The translations under genes and the position numbers were made by a program. From CAYVHU01 sp964451415 (GTDB lineage Bacteria; Pseudomonadota; Alphaproteobacteria; Rhodospirillales; Magnetovibrionaceae), in the NCBI GenBank assembly GCA_964451415.1, contig CAYVHU010000002.1, forward strand, positions 62,001-126,000: a stretch of DNA of 64,000 nt, given 5' to 3'. Positions 61,623-64,000 of this stretch are shown here, in pieces; the stretch's first letter is position 1; every line of letters starts with the position of its first letter. The notes under the pieces were generated by a model, which did no database searches, was not told the DNA's origin, and worked only from the letters and a program-made list of their open reading frames with translations.

Positions 61623-62816
61623 ATGACCTCCCCATCGACAAAAATCCCCTTTAACTGGGAAGATCCGCTGTTGCTTGACGAGCAGTTGAGCGAGGAAGAA
61701 CGTATGGTGCGCGACAGTGCGCGCGCTTATGCTCAGGATCAGCTTCTGCCGCGCATCGTCGAGGCCAACCGTTCCGCCACTTTTCATATGGAAATCATGA
61801 GCGAGATGGGCGCATTGGGACTGTTGGGCTGCACCTTGCCCGAAGAATACGGGTGCGCCGGCGTCAGCAACGTGGCTTACGGTCTGGTGGCACGCGAAAT
61901 CGAACGCGTCGATTCTTCCTATCGTTCCGCCTTGTCGGTGCAGTCCTCGCTGGTCATGTATCCCATCCACACCTACGGCACGTCCGCCATGCGCACGAAA
62001 TATCTTCCCAAGCTCGCCACCGGCGCATGGGTGGGGTGTTTCGGATTGACCGAGCCCGACGCCGGTTCCGACCCCGGGGCCATGAGGTCTCGCGCCGCAA
62101 AGGCCGACGGCGGTTATGTTCTCAACGGCACGAAAATGTGGATCACCAACTCCCCCATCGCCGATGTCTTCGTGGTGTGGGCGAAACTGGACGGCGAAAT
62201 TCGCGGCTTCGTCCTGGAACGCGGGATGGAGGGTCTCTCGACGCCCAAAATCGAGAACAAACTGAGCCTGCGCGCTTCCGAAACCGGGGAAATCGTCATG
62301 GAGGATGTGTTCGTTCCCGAAGACAACATGTTCCCCGACGTCAAAGGCCTGAAAGGCCCGTTCGGCTGCCTGAACAAGGCTCGCTTCGGCATTTCCTGGG
62401 GCGCGTTGGGGTCGGCGGAATTCTGCTGGACGGCGGCGCGTCAATACACCCTTGAACGCATCCAGTTCGGCCGTCCTCTGGCCGCAACCCAGTTGGTGCA
62501 AAAGAAACTAGCCGACATGCAGACCGAGATTGCCCTGGGATTGCAGGCGTGTCTGCGTTTGGGACGGCTGATGGACGAAGGACGTTGCGCGCCGGAGGCC
62601 ATTTCCATGCTCAAACGCAATTCCTGCGCCAAGGCCCTGGAAATCGCACGTACCGCCCGCGACATGCATGGCGGCAACGGCATTGCGGACGAATTTCACG
62701 TCATGCGCCACGCCATGAATTTAGAGGCCGTCAACACCTACGAGGGAACTTCGGACGTGCACGCGTTGATTTTAGGCCGCGCGCAAACCGGAATTCAGGC
62801 CTTTAGCTGCGCGTGA
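61623..62816 (+). CDS. gcdH: Glutaryl-CoA dehydrogenase
   Basis: Oxidatively decarboxylates glutaryl-CoA to crotonyl-CoA in lysine, tryptophan and aromatic breakdown. The 397-residue acyl-CoA dehydrogenase has FGLTEPDAGSDPGAM, VLNGTKMWITNSPIADVF, LSLRASETGEIV, and the catalytic Glu segment NTYEGTSDVHALILGRAQTG. The latter and the start IPFNWEDPLLLDEQLSEEE are those of GcdH rather than other acyl-CoA dehydrogenases. AGGA lies before the ATG. No other genes of the pathway are in the window. Confidence 0.93.
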   Translation: MTSPSTKIPFNWEDPLLLDEQLSEEERMVRDSARAYAQDQLLPRIVEANRSATFHMEIMSEMGALGLLGCTLPEEYGCAGVSNVAYGLVAREIERVDSSYRSALSVQSSLVMYPIHTYGTSAMRTKYLPKLATGAWVGCFGLTEPDAGSDPGAMRSRAAKADGGYVLNGTKMWITNSPIADVFVVWAKLDGEIRGFVLERGMEGLSTPKIENKLSLRASETGEIVMEDVFVPEDNMFPDVKGLKGPFGCLNKARFGISWGALGSAEFCWTAARQYTLERIQFGRPLAATQLVQKKLADMQTEIALGLQACLRLGRLMDEGRCAPEAISMLKRNSCAKALEIARTARDMHGGNGIADEFHVMRHAMNLEAVNTYEGTSDVHALILGRAQTGIQAFSCA

Positions 62817-62932
62817 AGGGGTATTCACCATACTTATGCCCCGGCGACACATCCTTTCGTGCCATTGAGACGAAGCATGCCGCACACAATATAAGATATG
62901 CTCCTTCCCATGAAACGCGGAACGTAACGGTC

Positions 62933-63295
62933 ATGACAAAATCGACATTCACCCTATCCACCGACACTACCGATATTCCTTTGATCGTCACACAAAGCGC
63001 CCTTGATGATTTTCGTGACGGTGGCCTGGAAGCCATGGACAAATATCTTCTTAATATTTGCGAACGCCTTCTTCCCATCAACATTCCGCACAAACACGTC
63101 AGCCAACTCGGCCTGGTGGGACAGATGATGCTGGAGGCACTGTCCACGAACAATTCACGCAAATTGATGCTATGTGCCCTGTGGGTCACCCATCACTACC
63201 CCAGTGTTTTGGGTCTTGTTTCCAGCGGCGATACGTTTCATTTCGTAACCCGGGAAAACACCTTCGCCGCCACGCCCATCGCCCGTGTGGGATGA
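62933..63295 (+). CDS. Small hypothetical protein
   Basis: I do not recognise this 120-residue protein. It has no signal peptide. It has mixed composition with helices (ALDDFRDGGLEAMDKYLLNI and SQLGLVGQMMLEALS) and a C-terminal beta-rich part (SSGDTFHFVTRENTF). The frame is open to 62813 but the first 40 residues are unlikely. ATG 62933 is preceded by CGGAACG. It is between gcdH and nadA and ends before a hairpin. Confidence 0.55.
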   Translation: MTKSTFTLSTDTTDIPLIVTQSALDDFRDGGLEAMDKYLLNICERLLPINIPHKHVSQLGLVGQMMLEALSTNNSRKLMLCALWVTHHYPSVLGLVSSGDTFHFVTRENTFAATPIARVG

Positions 63296-63325
63296 GTTTA
63301 ACCTTTTGATTACAATGGTCTTAGA

Positions 63326-63348
63326 GAGGGACTTCGAGCCCTCGTTTT
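63326..63348 (+). terminator. Possible terminator after the small hypothetical gene
   Basis: Stem GAGGG/CCCTC (63326-63330 and 63339-63343) with a short inner pairing CT/AG around TCG, followed by GTTTT. It lies 31 bases after the stop at 63295 and 89 bases before nadA. Confidence 0.45.
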
Positions 63349-63436
63349 GCGCTGAGGTGCGCGAAATACTTTCGCTGAAGGCGAGAAACCGCTAAGATGG
63401 CGCGTGAGTCACAAACAATAAAGCGACCCAAACGCC

Positions 63437-64000
63437 ATGATAGAAACCGTCATCCTCCCGGGGCCCGAGGCGAAGATCCTCGCCGATATTGATCCGTTCC
63501 TTGATCTGGAAGCGGAAATCACGCGCCTGCGCAAGGAAAAGAATGCCGTTATTCTCGCTCACTATTACCAAGAAGGCGAAATTCAGGATTTAGCGGATTT
63601 CGTCGGTGACTCCCTTGATCTTTCGCGCAAAGCCGCCGCCACCGATGCCGATATGATTGTTTTTTCCGGGGTGCGTTTCATGGCCGAAGTGGCGAAAATC
63701 ATGAACCCCAAAAAAATTGTCGTCATCCCCGATGCGGACGCCGGATGCTCTTTGGAAGATTCATGCCACGCCGACGCCTTCAAGGCGTGGCGCGACGCCC
63801 ACCCCGGGCACATCGCACTCACCTACATCAACTGTTCGGCTGAAGTGAAGGCCCTTTCGGACATTATCGTCACCTCATCAAGCGCAGAACATATCATCAA
63901 CGCCCTGCCCAAGGACCAACCGATCCTGTTCGCGCCGGATCGCCATCTGGGGGCTTACCTGAAACGTAAGACCGGACGGGCGGACATGGTGCTGTGGCCG
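63437..64000 (+). CDS. nadA: Quinolinate synthase (partial)
   Basis: Condenses iminoaspartate with dihydroxyacetone phosphate to quinolinate, on the way to NAD. Only the first 188 codons are in the window. Visible are AVILAHYYQEGEIQDLADFVGDSL, FSGVRFMAEVAKIMNP, VIPDADAGCSLEDSC (first iron-sulfur Cys), TYINCSAEVKAL and FAPDRHLGAYL. ATG 63437 matches the family start. The rest of the enzyme, with the remaining cluster cysteines, lies to the right of the window. Confidence 0.95.
   Translation, partial: MIETVILPGPEAKILADIDPFLDLEAEITRLRKEKNAVILAHYYQEGEIQDLADFVGDSLDLSRKAAATDADMIVFSGVRFMAEVAKIMNPKKIVVIPDADAGCSLEDSCHADAFKAWRDAHPGHIALTYINCSAEVKALSDIIVTSSSAEHIINALPKDQPILFAPDRHLGAYLKRKTGRADMVLWP

Noticed and set aside
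60981..62501. 506-codon minus-strand frame opposite gcdH and paralogue B
   Set aside because: It covers two genes and an intergenic region on the other strand, and shows no domain.
63296..63436. NAD-related riboswitch before nadA
   Set aside because: A hairpin is present, but no known NAD riboswitch core could be recognised. It is more like a terminator of the preceding gene.
1..64000. tRNA, rRNA, insertion sequences, phage genes, attachment sites
   Set aside because: I looked through all the gaps and saw no clover-leaf-like sequence with a GGTTCGA arm, no transposase or integrase gene, and no long terminal inverted repeats.

Overview
The window is a chromosomal segment of an alphaproteobacterium, most likely of the Rhodospirillales type. 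Supporting signs are the gene order pdhABC-lpdA-lipA-coq10/ratA-pncC-pgpA, the order tpiA-secG-pyrG-kdsA-eno-(pap)-ftsB-pdhA, the order trpGDC-moaC-moeA-lexA-comEC-gltX-gltA, a lipoyl domain on pyruvate dehydrogenase E1 beta, and a GAAC-N7-GAAC LexA box. No rRNA, tRNA, CRISPR array or insertion sequence was seen. Two genes run off the edges: an M23-like membrane protein on the left and nadA on the right.

Layout. 1-3146: envelope protein fragment, pgpA, pncC, a Coq10/RatA-type protein and lipA. 3178-6970: arsR-arsM and a large TPR-methyltransferase, apparently inserted between lipA and the pyruvate dehydrogenase operon. 7111-12272: pdhA-pdhB-pdhC-lpdA. 12722-19893: ftsB-like gene, a two-domain polyphosphate:AMP phosphotransferase, eno, kdsA, pyrG, secG and tpiA. 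20115-23638: PpiD-like foldase and trpE. 23613-31377: eight genes on the opposite strand that separate trpE from trpGDC. They are a ceramidase-like membrane protein, a secreted thioredoxin-like protein with a secreted partner, a copper module (copZ, copA, cueR, with a divergent polysaccharide deacetylase overlapping cueR) and L-serine dehydratase. 31483-41531: trpG-trpD-trpC-moaC-moeA, lexA, comEC, gltX and gltA, ending in a strong terminator.

41598-48825 is accessory and the most interesting part. A leftward set (aldo/keto reductase, carboxymuconolactone decarboxylase-like protein, MFS exporter) diverges from a LysR regulator. It is followed by a compact rightward five-gene operon: ABM-like protein, an AfsA-type hotdog protein, an unknown protein, a 4-OT-type tautomerase and a HAD phosphatase. 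AfsA proteins make the butenolide precursor of gamma-butyrolactone hormones in Streptomyces, and a phosphatase and reductase are expected partners. I infer a candidate small-molecule, possibly butyrolactone-, butenolide- or furan-like, biosynthesis and export locus.

48869-53737 is a branched-chain amino acid-type ABC importer (livFGMH plus binding protein). 53950-56292 carries an orphan SocA/Panacea protein, a stand-alone flagellar hook-family protein and its small unknown neighbour. 56548-64000 holds an alpha/beta hydrolase, ubiX overlapping a bacteriohemerythrin gene, htpX, kdsC, two tandem paralogous unknown envelope proteins, gcdH, a small unknown protein and the start of nadA.

Regulatory sites seen directly include two CueR-type promoters with 19-bp spacers (before copZ and copA), a LexA box over the lexA promoter, and a perfect 16-bp palindrome on the start codon of arsR, whose mRNA may be leaderless.
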